DNA of 64,000 bases from CAINOH01 sp041663565 (GCA_041663565.1 JBAYMJ010000004.1:1-64000); one strand, 5' to 3'; shown: positions 9,965-19,199, counted from the first letter of the stretch. Numbers and translations are program-made. Notes: a model not told the origin generated them from the sequence alone.

Positions 9965-12535
9965 TCATTTGCAGGCATCCGCAGCAGGGTGGTCAATGCA
10001 CACAAGCGCCTTCAGCTGTTCTATCTGCAACTGCTGCGCAGCCTTGCCAGCCTTGAGCGCGTCGATTTCCTCCTGCTGTTCCTGCACCGCCTTCACAATT
10101 ACCGCGGAGAGCTGCCCATAGGCAATCCCTTTCCTGCCATCCTCGCCGGAAACGACTTCGGGAACCACTTTCTCAAGTTCCTGCGCAACGAACCCGACCT
10201 GGGAAGAGTTGTCGGACTTCATCAGGTAGCTTCTTGGCTGCATCAACATCAAATCCGCCAATCCGTAGTGGATGTCCCTTACGTCCTTCTTGTAACTTGC
10301 ATCGGACGCGCTGGTCCACGCGCCTGCGGAAGAGAGGTAGCCTTCGTTCGCTCCGTTGTAGAAGTACAGGTTTCCCGCATAACCCAGGTATATTTGGCGA
10401 TACAGTCCTTCCGACGAATCCTGTATCTCTAGGCCGGTGTAAGGCAGGCTCTTGTTGTTGACCACGTGAAGTGCCGCGGACGGGCTTGACGTGCCGATGC
10501 CTACGCTGCCGTTGAAGAACGACTGCCCGTTCACGTGCAAGGAAGCCGCGGGACTGGATGTGCCGATGCCGACGCTGCCTTGGAAGACCGCTGCCGACCC
10601 GACTTGATAGCGCACGATTACGATTCCTGAACCGCCATTGCCGCTAACTTCACTAACGCCCCCGCCGCCCTCGCCGCCGGAACCGGTATTATCGAGGCCC
10701 GACACGCCATTCCCGCCTGCACTCCCGTTGCCGCCGGCTGCGTATGTAACCGGGGTTCCTGAAATATAATTTACATTTCCCGCGCCACCGAGACCACCGC
10801 TAGGATATCCGACGTATCCTGCATGGCTGCTGCCACCGCCACCGCCACCGGAGTTGTTTCCGGGTGCACCAACAATCGCCGCACCGCCAGCATAACCTTG
10901 ACCGGCTATTCCAGAACCGCCGGGGGCGCTGTCACGAGCGCCTCCACCGCCCCCAGAACCACCAGCCTGACCATTCCAATCAATACTATATTCCCCGCCG
11001 CGGCCGCCACCCTTCGCTATAATCGTATCAAAAACGGAATCGCTGCCGCTGGTTGCACCACCACCCCAGCCTGCACCGGATCCTCCGGCGCCGACAGTTA
11101 TTATTTTTGCCCCGTTGACGATGAGTGAACCTGAGAGATATCCGCCTGCACCGCCACCACCACCATATCCCCCGCCTCCGGCGCCGCCGCCAGCAACTAC
11201 GAGGTATTCAACTTGCGTGACGCCATCCGGCGGGGTGAACGTGCTGTTGCCAATGGTCGTGAACTTGTGGACCCGGTAAGCCACGCCGTTCTGTACTATT
11301 TCATAGACGCTGTCGCCTCCGGACGCCATTGGACCGGAAACAACGTGAAGCTTCGCCTTCGGACTCGCCATCCCTATGCCGACGCTGCCGTTGAAGACTG
11401 ACGTACCCGCCACATGCAACGTAGCCAAAGGATTCGCTGTGCCTATGCCGACGCTGCCTTGGAAGACTGCCGCGGGTCCTGATAGTTGGTAGCGTATGAT
11501 CACGATGCCGGAACCACCATTGCCGCCAACGCCGCCACCCGCCGGAGCTAAGGCAGTAGACCCGCCTCCTCCGCCACCGGTATTTGCATCTGCGTTTGAA
11601 CCGCTCACTGTGGAACGCCCCGTCCCACCGCCACCGATGCCACCTGGCGTAGTTAGCCCGGCAGTTTCGCCTGCCCCTCCGCCTCCACCGCCTGCATAGT
11701 ATGTCGGAGTACCTGAAATCGAGTAGGACAGGCCTATTCCGCCAGCTCCGGTAGTTGCACCAGAAACTCCCGCGCCACCCGCGCCGCCACCGCCACCGCT
11801 CCGAGTGCCACCAGTAGCAGCATCTCCAATTGCGCCATTATTGCCCTGGCCAGCGACGCCCTTACCATAGGAATACAAATTATCGTAATTATTGGGACGA
11901 CCACCAGCGCCGCTGCCGCCATCCTCAATATCGGAACGGCCACCGGCGTTGTAACCCGGAGCACCACCCCCGCCTATTGCCGTCTGAGAGTTAAAGCTAC
12001 TGTTGGACCCTTTGCTTCCAAAAGCATCATTTGCATTGAACTCGGCTACGGTTGCAGGCCTGCCGGCGCCACCCGCACCTACAACAACAGGATAGCTTGT
12101 TCCTGCAGTTACAAAGGAAGAGGAATTGTAAATCAGGCCGCCTGCTCCGCCTCCACCACCATACCACGAAGCACCTCCACCGCCACCCGCAACAATAAGG
12201 CATTCGACAGAAGTAACGCCACTAGGCGGAGTGAATGCGCTGGTGCCGACTGCTGTGAACACGTGGACGCGGTAGGTCGTGTTGTTGACTACGGTGTCAT
12301 AGACTCGGTCCCCGCCAAAACCGCTGGAACCGCTAACGACATGAAGAGTCGCATTTGGGCTTGACGTGTTGATGCCTACGCGGCCGGAAGCGGAGTTGAC
12401 AAAGAACGAACCATTGCCAACGGAAAAGTCGCTGGTCGAGTTGAGCGCACCCTGCACGAGCAGGCTTCCTGCGGACGCGGGCTGGCACAGGCAAATGACA
12501 AGGAACACGGAAATAATCCAAAGGCCAGATTTCAC
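9965..12535 (-). CDS. Secreted glycine-rich fibre protein with peptidase S74 domain, paralogue
   Basis: 856 residues, the same plan as its downstream neighbour: signal peptide (about 1-22, ending PASA), tag GSLLVQGALNSTSDFS, two glycine-rich domains ending GSGIVIIRY and GSGIVIVRY, GSVGIGT repeats, and a C-terminal S74 domain with SDASYKKDV, QVGFVAQELEKVVPEVV and a coiled coil. Ser744 and Lys749 fit the Ser/Lys dyad; the usual Arg between them is Ser. Both S74 proteins end in nearly the same Cys-containing tail (DHPxADACK). The gap to the downstream gene is 44 bases, consistent with one operon. The two copies may form alternative or mixed fibres. Confidence 0.85.
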   Translation of the reverse strand: MKSGLWIISVFLVICLCQPASAGSLLVQGALNSTSDFSVGNGSFFVNSASGRVGINTSSPNATLHVVSGSSGFGGDRVYDTVVNNTTYRVHVFTAVGTSAFTPPSGVTSVECLIVAGGGGGASWYGGGGGAGGLIYNSSSFVTAGTSYPVVVGAGGAGRPATVAEFNANDAFGSKGSNSSFNSQTAIGGGGAPGYNAGGRSDIEDGGSGAGGRPNNYDNLYSYGKGVAGQGNNGAIGDAATGGTRSGGGGGAGGAGVSGATTGAGGIGLSYSISGTPTYYAGGGGGGAGETAGLTTPGGIGGGGTGRSTVSGSNADANTGGGGGGSTALAPAGGGVGGNGGSGIVIIRYQLSGPAAVFQGSVGIGTANPLATLHVAGTSVFNGSVGIGMASPKAKLHVVSGPMASGGDSVYEIVQNGVAYRVHKFTTIGNSTFTPPDGVTQVEYLVVAGGGAGGGGYGGGGGAGGYLSGSLIVNGAKIITVGAGGSGAGWGGGATSGSDSVFDTIIAKGGGRGGEYSIDWNGQAGGSGGGGGARDSAPGGSGIAGQGYAGGAAIVGAPGNNSGGGGGGSSHAGYVGYPSGGLGGAGNVNYISGTPVTYAAGGNGSAGGNGVSGLDNTGSGGEGGGGVSEVSGNGGSGIVIVRYQVGSAAVFQGSVGIGTSSPAASLHVNGQSFFNGSVGIGTSSPSAALHVVNNKSLPYTGLEIQDSSEGLYRQIYLGYAGNLYFYNGANEGYLSSAGAWTSASDASYKKDVRDIHYGLADLMLMQPRSYLMKSDNSSQVGFVAQELEKVVPEVVSGEDGRKGIAYGQLSAVIVKAVQEQQEEIDALKAGKAAQQLQIEQLKALVCIDHPAADACK

Positions 12536-12593
12536 AAAAACACCAACTTACCAAAACAACCCAACAGTCAAAACGTCAGAAAGCCAATACGTA

Positions 12594-13985
12594 CTACGTG
12601 AACCCGAGGAATATCCACTTGACAACCGTGTTGCTGTCGCACTCCGAACCGACCATCATGACCTCGACGTCGCTGTACTGGGCCGCGCGCCTTGCAATCG
12701 GATAGCCCGAGCACCAGGCCGAATACTGGAGCTGCGTAGCCATGCTTCCGACTGAAGCAGCGGAATTCGAGATGGCGTACGTCGAGCCGCCGTATGACCC
12801 TTTCAGGATGAGCAGCCCCTGGTCCAGCTGGCCTATTGACCTCCAGCCTCCGCCGCCTACGTCGATGGTCCCGCTTTGTATTGCTGCCAAGTTGCTCTTT
12901 ATGTTGCCTGCCGCCTCGATTTTTCCGCTTGAAAATATGTTGACGGGCTTGTTGCCGTTGCTGTCGGATGTCGAGAAGACAGTTGAGTCGTCGGATGTGA
13001 CGGTTATGTACATGTGGTTGCCGGTGTTAAAAGTCGTAGGCGTGAACGTCCCTCCGAGAGTGGGCTCGGTGTTGTCCTGTATGTAGTCCACGGCACCGCC
13101 CGTGCCGTTGTCAACGTAGAACGCGCCAGTTGGCATGTAACCCACCACCCCGCTTTTCCACGCGACGTAATAATCGGCAGTAGCCGAGGTCAGCGGGCTG
13201 CCTATGGTCAGGTCCGCCTGCGAGAAAGCCTGCGTCACCTGCGCGCCTGCAGCCCCAGCAGGCAGCGTGAAGCGCGCGCCGAACCTTACTGCCCACGTGT
13301 TGCCGCCGGTGTTCTCGACAAACAGCAGCCACCACTTTCCTGTTGTGCTTGCGCTGGGCTTGCGGTAGGTCACCGCGGTGTACAGCGTGTTCTTTGCAAG
13401 CAGGAACTCGGGCGTGTTCTCAACCCCGAAATAAGCGTTGTTCGCGTCGAACCACGAAGTCCCGTCAGTGTGCGGCAACGGGTGACCCGTCAGGCCGTAG
13501 GACGTGTTGCTCCGGACCTGCAGGCTTGCAGACGGGCTTATGATGCCGATGCCCACGTTGCCGGTGCCGTTCTGTATGGTGACCCGGTCTGCAATACCTG
13601 ACTCCGTAACCCTCAGCGTGCCGTCGTAATCCATCCGCACTATGTGCCATTTTAGCGAACCGGATGCATTGCCGAAGAATATTACCGAGTTGTTCCACGC
13701 GTCGGGACTCACCCTAATAGACCCGTTCACGTCAAGCCTAACTATGGGGCTCACCGTACCGACACCGACGTTGCCGGAAGTCGCGTTCACGAAAAACGAA
13801 ATCGAACCGTTGCCAGCAGAAAAGTCGCTGCTTGAGTTGAGCGCACCCTGCACGAGCAGGCTTCCGGCGGACGTGACCGGGCAGAGGAGGATTGCGCCAA
13901 GGAGAAGGAACGCGAAAAAAGCGGGAGCGTCGGCTGCCAAGACGCCGCGCGCCGCATTACCGCCCAAAACAGTTCTTGCAATCAT
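12594..13985 (-). CDS. Secreted fibre-family protein lacking the S74 domain
   Basis: 463 residues. A long signal region (about 1-42, ending VTSA) is followed by GSLLVQGALNSSSDFS and GNVGVGTVSP, the tag of the two S74 genes downstream. The middle has no glycine-rich domain; Trp-rich beta-strand-like sequence lies near 215-250. The protein ends without a chaperone domain in a segment with two Cys (YSAWCSGY, GSECDSN). It could be a short fibre, tip or connector of the same appendage; this rests only on the shared tag and position. The gaps of 31 and 58 bases to its neighbours fit co-transcription. Confidence 0.75.
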   Translation of the reverse strand: MIARTVLGGNAARGVLAADAPAFFAFLLLGAILLCPVTSAGSLLVQGALNSSSDFSAGNGSISFFVNATSGNVGVGTVSPIVRLDVNGSIRVSPDAWNNSVIFFGNASGSLKWHIVRMDYDGTLRVTESGIADRVTIQNGTGNVGIGIISPSASLQVRSNTSYGLTGHPLPHTDGTSWFDANNAYFGVENTPEFLLAKNTLYTAVTYRKPSASTTGKWWLLFVENTGGNTWAVRFGARFTLPAGAAGAQVTQAFSQADLTIGSPLTSATADYYVAWKSGVVGYMPTGAFYVDNGTGGAVDYIQDNTEPTLGGTFTPTTFNTGNHMYITVTSDDSTVFSTSDSNGNKPVNIFSSGKIEAAGNIKSNLAAIQSGTIDVGGGGWRSIGQLDQGLLILKGSYGGSTYAISNSAASVGSMATQLQYSAWCSGYPIARRAAQYSDVEVMMVGSECDSNTVVKWIFLGFT

Positions 13986-14016
13986 GATATCCTACCCATC
14001 ATCCAACAAACCCGAA

Positions 14017-16764
14017 TCAACTGCCGTTGTTCTGCATGAGGCTGCCCACCAGGCACATCTGTCCTGTCTCGCTAATGTATGACACGGTAACGTTGTTTGC
14101 GTCCTTGACCACGAACAGGTTGTCCGACGCGGTGCACGAAGCGTCGTGGTCGCCGCAGGACGCGTCCTCCAAGCACAGGTTCCCTGCCTCGGTTATGTAC
14201 GCGTGGGACACGCCAAGGGAGTCGCGGAACGCCAGCGCGCCCGACGGCGGGGTTGCGCAGCTTGCGCCTGCCGAGCAGGCGCCTGAAAGTATGACGTCGC
14301 CTGCCTGCGTGAACGTCGCCACGCTCGTGCCGGTCGGCGCCTGGAAGAACGCTATGCCTGAAGAGAACACGACCTTGCGCAGCGCCGAGCGCCCCGACCA
14401 AGAATCGTTCTGCGCGAACAGGGAATACCACACGCTGCCTTCAAGCAGGGGGCTGCTATACGAGAACAGCCACTTGTCGGGCGCGTACTTTGCGAGGTTG
14501 GAATAATACTGCTGCTGTATCTCGGCTGCGGAAAGAGAGCGGTTCCAGACGCGCACCTCGTCTATGGAGCCGTTGGAGGAATAACCCCTGCCGGAACCGA
14601 TCCACCAAGGATAGTTGGCCGCATTCGTTACGTTCTGGCCGTACATGGGCTGGGTAAGCCCCAAAGCGAGAGGCATCTGTACCCCGTTGACGTATATTGA
14701 GAAGTTGTTCGTTGAACCGTCGTGCGTCGCCACGACGTAGGTCCATGCGTTCCTCGGAACTACTCCGACTGCGGTCCTTGAATACCTGACCCAGCCATAG
14801 CCCCAGTGAGGCACGCCCACAAAGACGTCGCCAAAGCCCACGTCGGTCACCAAAAAGTCGAAGCCATAATTGTTGCCGAACGACGGGTCGGGTGCTATTA
14901 ATATGTGGTTGTAGCTGTTACCCTGTATCTTGACCCACGCCCCGACCGTCCAAGGCACGGCGTCTCCGAAAACCCCACCCAACGCGCTGCCGTTGGCCTG
15001 CAGGTAGTCGTCAACCCCGTCAAACCTCATTGCACTCTCCCACTTCCCTTCCGGGTCCCAGTCGGCGTGCCTTGCCCTGCCCGCAGCGTAGGCCGCGGCA
15101 ACTTCCGCGTCCGAAAGGGCGCGAGAGAAGACTCCAACTTCATCTATTGAACCGTTGAACCCGGCCATGAACGAGTCGCCTATCCTGTTGAACGCGCCGA
15201 TGTTAACCGAGTTGTTGGCAAAACACAACGGCCCGTACGCGGCCCTAGAACCGTTGAGCACGCCGTTCAGGTAGACGCGTATCGATTGGCGGTCACGGTC
15301 GTACGCAGCCGCCACGAAGGTCCAAGAGTTGGCCGGCACCGCGTTTGTTGCAAACCCGTTGTTGGTGCCCGACGGGTCGCCTGCGGTGTTGTTGATGAAT
15401 TGGAACGACACGATGCCTGGCGAGGCGAAGAACAGCATGAACTGCTGGTGCTCCTCCGTTCCCGGGCCATAGCGGTACTTGCCGACAATCTGTGGGCTTG
15501 AAAGCGAGCGAGGGTATATCCAAGCCATCACGGTCACCGCGTTGGAAACGTTAGCAGCTGACGCGTTGCCTGCGACGACGTAGTCGTCCACCCCGTCGAA
15601 CTGAACCCCGGTTCCGCTCTTGCCTGTTGCCCACCCGCAGTTCGTGACTCCCGTGCCTCCGTTCATGTTGTAGCAGGTTCCATTGTTGCGCCAGACGCTC
15701 TCGTCGTACGTCGTGTTGCCGGTGTTCTCATCCATGTGCAGAAGCAGCAACGTGTTGCCGTAAATCGTGCCGTTGTTGCCGTAGCGCGATATGTCCGTCA
15801 CCTTGCTCGCGGTGTCTCCGATTGCGGAAACGTCGTCGAAGTTGTACGCAAGCACAAGCGAGTCGTTGTATACCGTGTAATTCGTCGAGTTCCAATTGAA
15901 GATTACGCCCGAAGGCTGCGAAACGTTCTGGATGCTCGCGTTTATGGTGATGCCGCCAAACGCCATCGATGAATTCGCCGGCGTCGGCGGCAAGAACTGT
16001 ATTAGCGAGACTGGCGGGCTTGAGATGACGTTGGATACCACCAGGGTTATCGGCACCTGGAAGCTCTGGTTCCCGGTTGACCCTGCGCCGACAAGCGATA
16101 TGAAAAGCTGGCCGGAGTAGGTGCCCTTTGCGAGCGCGCTGGTGTTCACAAGCAAGTCTAGTTGCTGCGTGCCGTAAGCCAAAAGCGTGAAGTCCGAAGG
16201 GCCAAAAGTTAGGTTGACGCTGCCGTTAGACCACGTCGAGGACACCGTGCCTGCCATCTGGACGATTGACGTGCTTGACACGAGGATGGCGTCCGAATAT
16301 CCGCTGCCGGGGGCCACCACCGCGCTTATGGACGTACGATTGATGCGCGCGACCTTGTCGCCGATTATGACCGAAGTGCCGTCGTTCTCAACCGGCCAAT
16401 AGTACGTGCCGGAAGAGTCGGGCAGGCTCCCCTGCAGGGAAAAGGAGAAGGTGCGCACGTAGTCCGTGTCCTTTGCACGCAGGATTATCGCGTTCTGCGT
16501 GATGCGCGAGTTGTCCGGGTCGTAGGAGCGCGGCAGGTCTATCGTCACAATCTTGCGCGCGCCCGCGCCCTGCGAGTGCACCTCCCGCGCGGCGTTCGCA
16601 AGGTCGGTCACCGCGAGGTTTGCGGAGATTTCGACGTTGCGCGAGCTCAGCGCGTCGCTCCGGCCGACCGTGACCGCGTAGATTATCGCAAATACGACTA
16701 CCGCTGCGGCGAAAAGGAGCAGGAACTCCGTTGAACTCTGCCCCCTGGCCTTGACGCTCCCCAT
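14017..16764 (-). CDS. Pilin-signal LamG-domain surface protein
   Basis: 915 residues from ATG 16764; an in-frame ATG at 16779 would add five. I prefer 16764 because the TATA-like element upstream then has the spacing seen at the giant LamG gene. The N-terminus (VKARGQSSTEFLLLFAAAVV) is a class III pilin signal. The next 250 residues resemble the giant protein's N-terminus. An NDSLVLAYNFDD block and two LamG modules follow, marked FDGVDDYVV and FDGVDDYLQ. The last about 110 residues carry short repeats around YITEAGNLCLED and YISETGQMCLVG with paired Cys. It is likely a smaller paralogue of the giant protein and the first gene of the locus in transcription order. Confidence 0.85.
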   Translation of the reverse strand: MGSVKARGQSSTEFLLLFAAAVVVFAIIYAVTVGRSDALSSRNVEISANLAVTDLANAAREVHSQGAGARKIVTIDLPRSYDPDNSRITQNAIILRAKDTDYVRTFSFSLQGSLPDSSGTYYWPVENDGTSVIIGDKVARINRTSISAVVAPGSGYSDAILVSSTSIVQMAGTVSSTWSNGSVNLTFGPSDFTLLAYGTQQLDLLVNTSALAKGTYSGQLFISLVGAGSTGNQSFQVPITLVVSNVISSPPVSLIQFLPPTPANSSMAFGGITINASIQNVSQPSGVIFNWNSTNYTVYNDSLVLAYNFDDVSAIGDTASKVTDISRYGNNGTIYGNTLLLLHMDENTGNTTYDESVWRNNGTCYNMNGGTGVTNCGWATGKSGTGVQFDGVDDYVVAGNASAANVSNAVTVMAWIYPRSLSSPQIVGKYRYGPGTEEHQQFMLFFASPGIVSFQFINNTAGDPSGTNNGFATNAVPANSWTFVAAAYDRDRQSIRVYLNGVLNGSRAAYGPLCFANNSVNIGAFNRIGDSFMAGFNGSIDEVGVFSRALSDAEVAAAYAAGRARHADWDPEGKWESAMRFDGVDDYLQANGSALGGVFGDAVPWTVGAWVKIQGNSYNHILIAPDPSFGNNYGFDFLVTDVGFGDVFVGVPHWGYGWVRYSRTAVGVVPRNAWTYVVATHDGSTNNFSIYVNGVQMPLALGLTQPMYGQNVTNAANYPWWIGSGRGYSSNGSIDEVRVWNRSLSAAEIQQQYYSNLAKYAPDKWLFSYSSPLLEGSVWYSLFAQNDSWSGRSALRKVVFSSGIAFFQAPTGTSVATFTQAGDVILSGACSAGASCATPPSGALAFRDSLGVSHAYITEAGNLCLEDASCGDHDASCTASDNLFVVKDANNVTVSYISETGQMCLVGSLMQNNGS

Positions 16765-16793
16765 AAAACCCGGTATCAAGCAGGTAATCGGGA

Positions 16794-16801
16794 CTTTTTA
16801 A
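16794..16801 (-). promoter_or_regulatory. TATA-like element of the 915-residue LamG gene
   Basis: TTAAAAAG on the minus strand, 29 bases before ATG 16764. It is identical to the element before the giant LamG gene. The rest of 16802-17080, about 280 bases between divergent genes, shows no ORF or RNA I can support. Confidence 0.5.
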
Positions 16802-17080
16802 CTCACCGGAAATGAAGTGCATAAACTGTTTTTTACTCGAAGAATGACAACAAAATCCGATGAATTACAAAGCCCGTTTGGGCGGCGAAATGAAAATGGA
16901 AAACCGACTTGACAAAACTAGGGGCTTGCCTGGAAACAAAACTCCCTGCAAGACACGGCACGGCTCCGGGAAAAGCATAAAAACATACTCAAATAACATA
17001 TGTTCGGGGGGATTGTCCTGAAGGAACATTGGATATACCCCACATGGCAGTCGCTTCCCCTAATCCCGAGCCGTTCTGCG

Positions 17081-17299
17081 ATGAACGAACTTTGGAAGTA
17101 CGGCCTCGCATTGGACGATGCAAAACAGGTGCTTGAGGAAGGCTACGACTGCTCGGACGGAAAACGCAAAAAGACCGTGTTCGAACGGTGCCTGCACAGC
17201 AGAGGCAAGGTCATCAAAATCGTTGTCGCATGCGGCTACAACCATTCCCTTGCAACGGACTGCTGGGTGGTCACGCACGTCGGCACGGTCAAAGAATGA
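17081..17299 (+). CDS. Small DUF4258-like protein, putative toxin of a toxin-antitoxin pair
   Basis: 72 residues from ATG 17081; the frame is open upstream to an ATG at 17000, but that extension does not look like the family. The pattern LHSRGKVIKIVVACGYN followed by WVVTHVG resembles DUF4258, small proteins often encoded just before a YgiT/MqsA-type zinc-finger antitoxin. The next gene, 15 bases downstream, is such a protein, which is the main support for the call. The family assignment is by eye, and no toxicity is implied without testing. Confidence 0.5.
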   Translation: MNELWKYGLALDDAKQVLEEGYDCSDGKRKKTVFERCLHSRGKVIKIVVACGYNHSLATDCWVVTHVGTVKE

Positions 17300-17314
17300 G
17301 GGAAAGGAATTCTT

Positions 17315-17638
17315 ATGGCTGGAAAAAAGAAGGGAATGGATTGCGTCAAGTGCGGGGGGCTAGCTAAGCCCGCCAAAACCGGGTTCCAGGGCATCGATAT
17401 AGACGGGTGGAAGTGCACGCGGTGCGGCGAGGTATATTACGACCCGGCCCAGGCACAGCGGATACTCCTGCTTCACAAGCTCGGGCACGAAGAGATTGAA
17501 GCCAAGCTAGGCAAGGTGCGGAGCAACCTGATACTGCGCATCCCAAAGGCGGTTGAGGAAGGCCTCGGGCTCAAGGAAGGCGAAAAAATCAGGCTCAAGG
17601 TGCGGAACGCGACGGAATTGACGCTCACAACGGGATAA
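17315..17638 (+). CDS. Zinc-ribbon plus AbrB-like antitoxin/DNA-binding protein
   Basis: 107 residues. The N-terminal half has two CxxC pairs (MDCVKCGG and WKCTRCGEVYYDP) in the arrangement of YgiT/MqsA-type zinc fingers. The C-terminal half (about 68-105, LRIPKAVEEGLGLKEGEKIRLKV) is a SpoVT/AbrB-like swapped-hairpin DNA-binding domain. This fits an antitoxin that binds its partner through the zinc ribbon and the promoter through the AbrB domain. The ATG is preceded by an AAAGGA ribosome-binding site. Confidence 0.7.
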   Translation: MAGKKKGMDCVKCGGLAKPAKTGFQGIDIDGWKCTRCGEVYYDPAQAQRILLLHKLGHEEIEAKLGKVRSNLILRIPKAVEEGLGLKEGEKIRLKVRNATELTLTTG

Positions 17639-17740
17639 GAGCAAGGAAAGAAAAACGGACTTTGAAAACGGGACCTGCGGAGCCTGTCTCTTTGCAATAT
17701 AAAAAAACCGCCGCACAAAAGTAGTTGGGAAGATTTGAAC

Positions 17741-18787
17741 ATGGAAAAAACATCGCGCGCAACCGCATCCGCACCCAACAAGATAATACTCGCAGGCGAG
17801 CACAGCGTGGTGTACGGCGGCAAGGCAATCAGCGTGCCAGTTGAGGTCAACGGCAGGCGCAACGGGGCGATTGCGACCGTCGCGAAGGGAAGCGGCAGGA
17901 TTGCGGTGACCGCAGGAAGGCAGACCTCGACGCTCTCGGACGGATTGGCCGCGGGCGACCGCGAGTTTTTCCCGGTGCTGCACGCAGTTGGCTTTGCCCT
18001 GCAGGAGCATGCAAAGCAGCTTGCTGAAAGCGACGTGCACATCACATTGCACTTTTCGGGCGCGCCGAAGGGCACCGGCAACTCCGCGTCGATGTCCGCA
18101 GCCGCGGTATGCGCGTCGTGCGCGGCACTTGGCTGCACACTTACCAATGAAGAGCTGTTCAACGCGACGATGGTTGCAGAGAACGAGTACCACGCGGGGA
18201 AGGCCTCGGGGCTGGATCCGATGACGGTGTGTTCGGACGAGCCGCTGGTTTTTCGCAAGGAATTTTCTAAGAAAGGCGTGCGCTTCGACTACGTGCGGAA
18301 AAAGCTCTCTCTGCCCAAGGGCACTTCGCTCCTTCTGGTGAACGCGCTGTTTGGCGGAAAACGCGCGTACACCGACGAGATGATAAGCGCGTTCGCACAG
18401 GCAAACAGGATTGACTGCGCGCCCGACGCCCTCCCGAAGGAGCGCCAAAAGTCGCTTGTCGCGGCGTACGACATGCTGGTCGAGGAAATGGAAAAGGAGC
18501 TTCACCCCGACGGCAGCATGGAGACCCTCGGCGAGCTCTTCGACGAGAACCACGCGCTGCTTTCATGCTCGGGAGTGTCGTGCCACAGCATCGAACGGGT
18601 GAGGAAAGTCGCCGCAAACAACGGCGCGCTCGGCTCCAAGCTGACCGGGGCGGGCGGCAACGGCGGGTGCGTCCTGGTCCTTTCCGCAAGCGAGGACGAG
18701 GAAAGCATCAGGGACGCGCTGGAGAAGCAGGACTTCCGGTGCTTCAATGCGGAGTTCTCGCACAGGGGCGCCGGGATAGACCGCTAG
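17741..18787 (+). CDS. mvk: Mevalonate kinase
   Basis: 348 residues. GHMP kinase that phosphorylates mevalonate for isoprenoid (archaeal lipid) synthesis. Visible motifs are the N-terminal APNKIILAGEHSVVYGGKA, the ATP loop GAPKGTGNSASMSAAA near residues 107-122, and the C-terminal KLTGAGGNGGCV motif. An in-frame TTG two codons upstream is possible; ATG 17741 is preferred. AATATAAAAA at 17694-17703 is a reasonable TATA box. The geranylgeranyl-reductase-like flavoprotein nearby would act late in the same lipid route, but there is no operon link. Confidence 0.9.
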   Translation: MEKTSRATASAPNKIILAGEHSVVYGGKAISVPVEVNGRRNGAIATVAKGSGRIAVTAGRQTSTLSDGLAAGDREFFPVLHAVGFALQEHAKQLAESDVHITLHFSGAPKGTGNSASMSAAAVCASCAALGCTLTNEELFNATMVAENEYHAGKASGLDPMTVCSDEPLVFRKEFSKKGVRFDYVRKKLSLPKGTSLLLVNALFGGKRAYTDEMISAFAQANRIDCAPDALPKERQKSLVAAYDMLVEEMEKELHPDGSMETLGELFDENHALLSCSGVSCHSIERVRKVAANNGALGSKLTGAGGNGGCVLVLSASEDEESIRDALEKQDFRCFNAEFSHRGAGIDR

Positions 18788-18909
18788 CAGAATCATCGGC
18801 AACCCGCCCAGTAAAAGATTAACTACTGCTTTTCACACCGACTTTGCGATAGGCGACTTTCCAAGTCCCCCGCAGGCAACAGGATAAAAGCCTTGCTTGC
18901 CTACAAATT

Positions 18910-18926
18910 GATATCAAATAGATATC
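18910..18926. promoter_or_regulatory. Palindromic operator candidate before the RHH/RelE pair
   Basis: GATATC-AAATA-GATATC: two 6-base palindromic half-sites separated by 5 bases, ending 15 bases before the antitoxin ATG. Ribbon-helix-helix antitoxins usually bind such paired sites to repress their own operon. An AGGTGG ribosome-binding site follows. Confidence 0.5.
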
Positions 18927-18941
18927 TAAAAGGTGGAATGA

Positions 18942-19199
18942 ATGGAAATGATTGTCAGGCTTGACGGCATGGTGGAAAAAATCCTGAACTCGCTTGTCAA
19001 GCAGGGTTACTACAAGACCAAGACCGAGGCAATCCGTGCGGGAATACTTTGGATGGGAAGGGACTACAACCTCATAACCGACCCCGAAGCAAGGCTTGTC
19101 TCCAAAAGGATAAGGCAGATGGAGGCCGAGGTAGCTGCAGGAAAGAAGAGGATGGTTCCCATCGAGGAAGTCGCCAGGAAAGCTGGCGTTAAGATATGA
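18942..19199 (+). CDS. Ribbon-helix-helix (CopG/ParD-like) antitoxin
   Basis: 85 residues. The start MEMIVRLDGMVEKILNSLV and YYKTKTEAIRAGIL have the strand-helix-helix pattern of RHH repressors. The C-terminal half is a charged helix that would contact the toxin. It overlaps the next gene by 4 bases (ATGA), as translationally coupled antitoxin-toxin pairs do. Confidence 0.75.
   Translation: MEMIVRLDGMVEKILNSLVKQGYYKTKTEAIRAGILWMGRDYNLITDPEARLVSKRIRQMEAEVAAGKKRMVPIEEVARKAGVKI

Noticed and set aside
17507..18553. 348-residue minus-strand frame
   Set aside because: Antisense to mevalonate kinase and the zinc-ribbon antitoxin, both with clear motifs.
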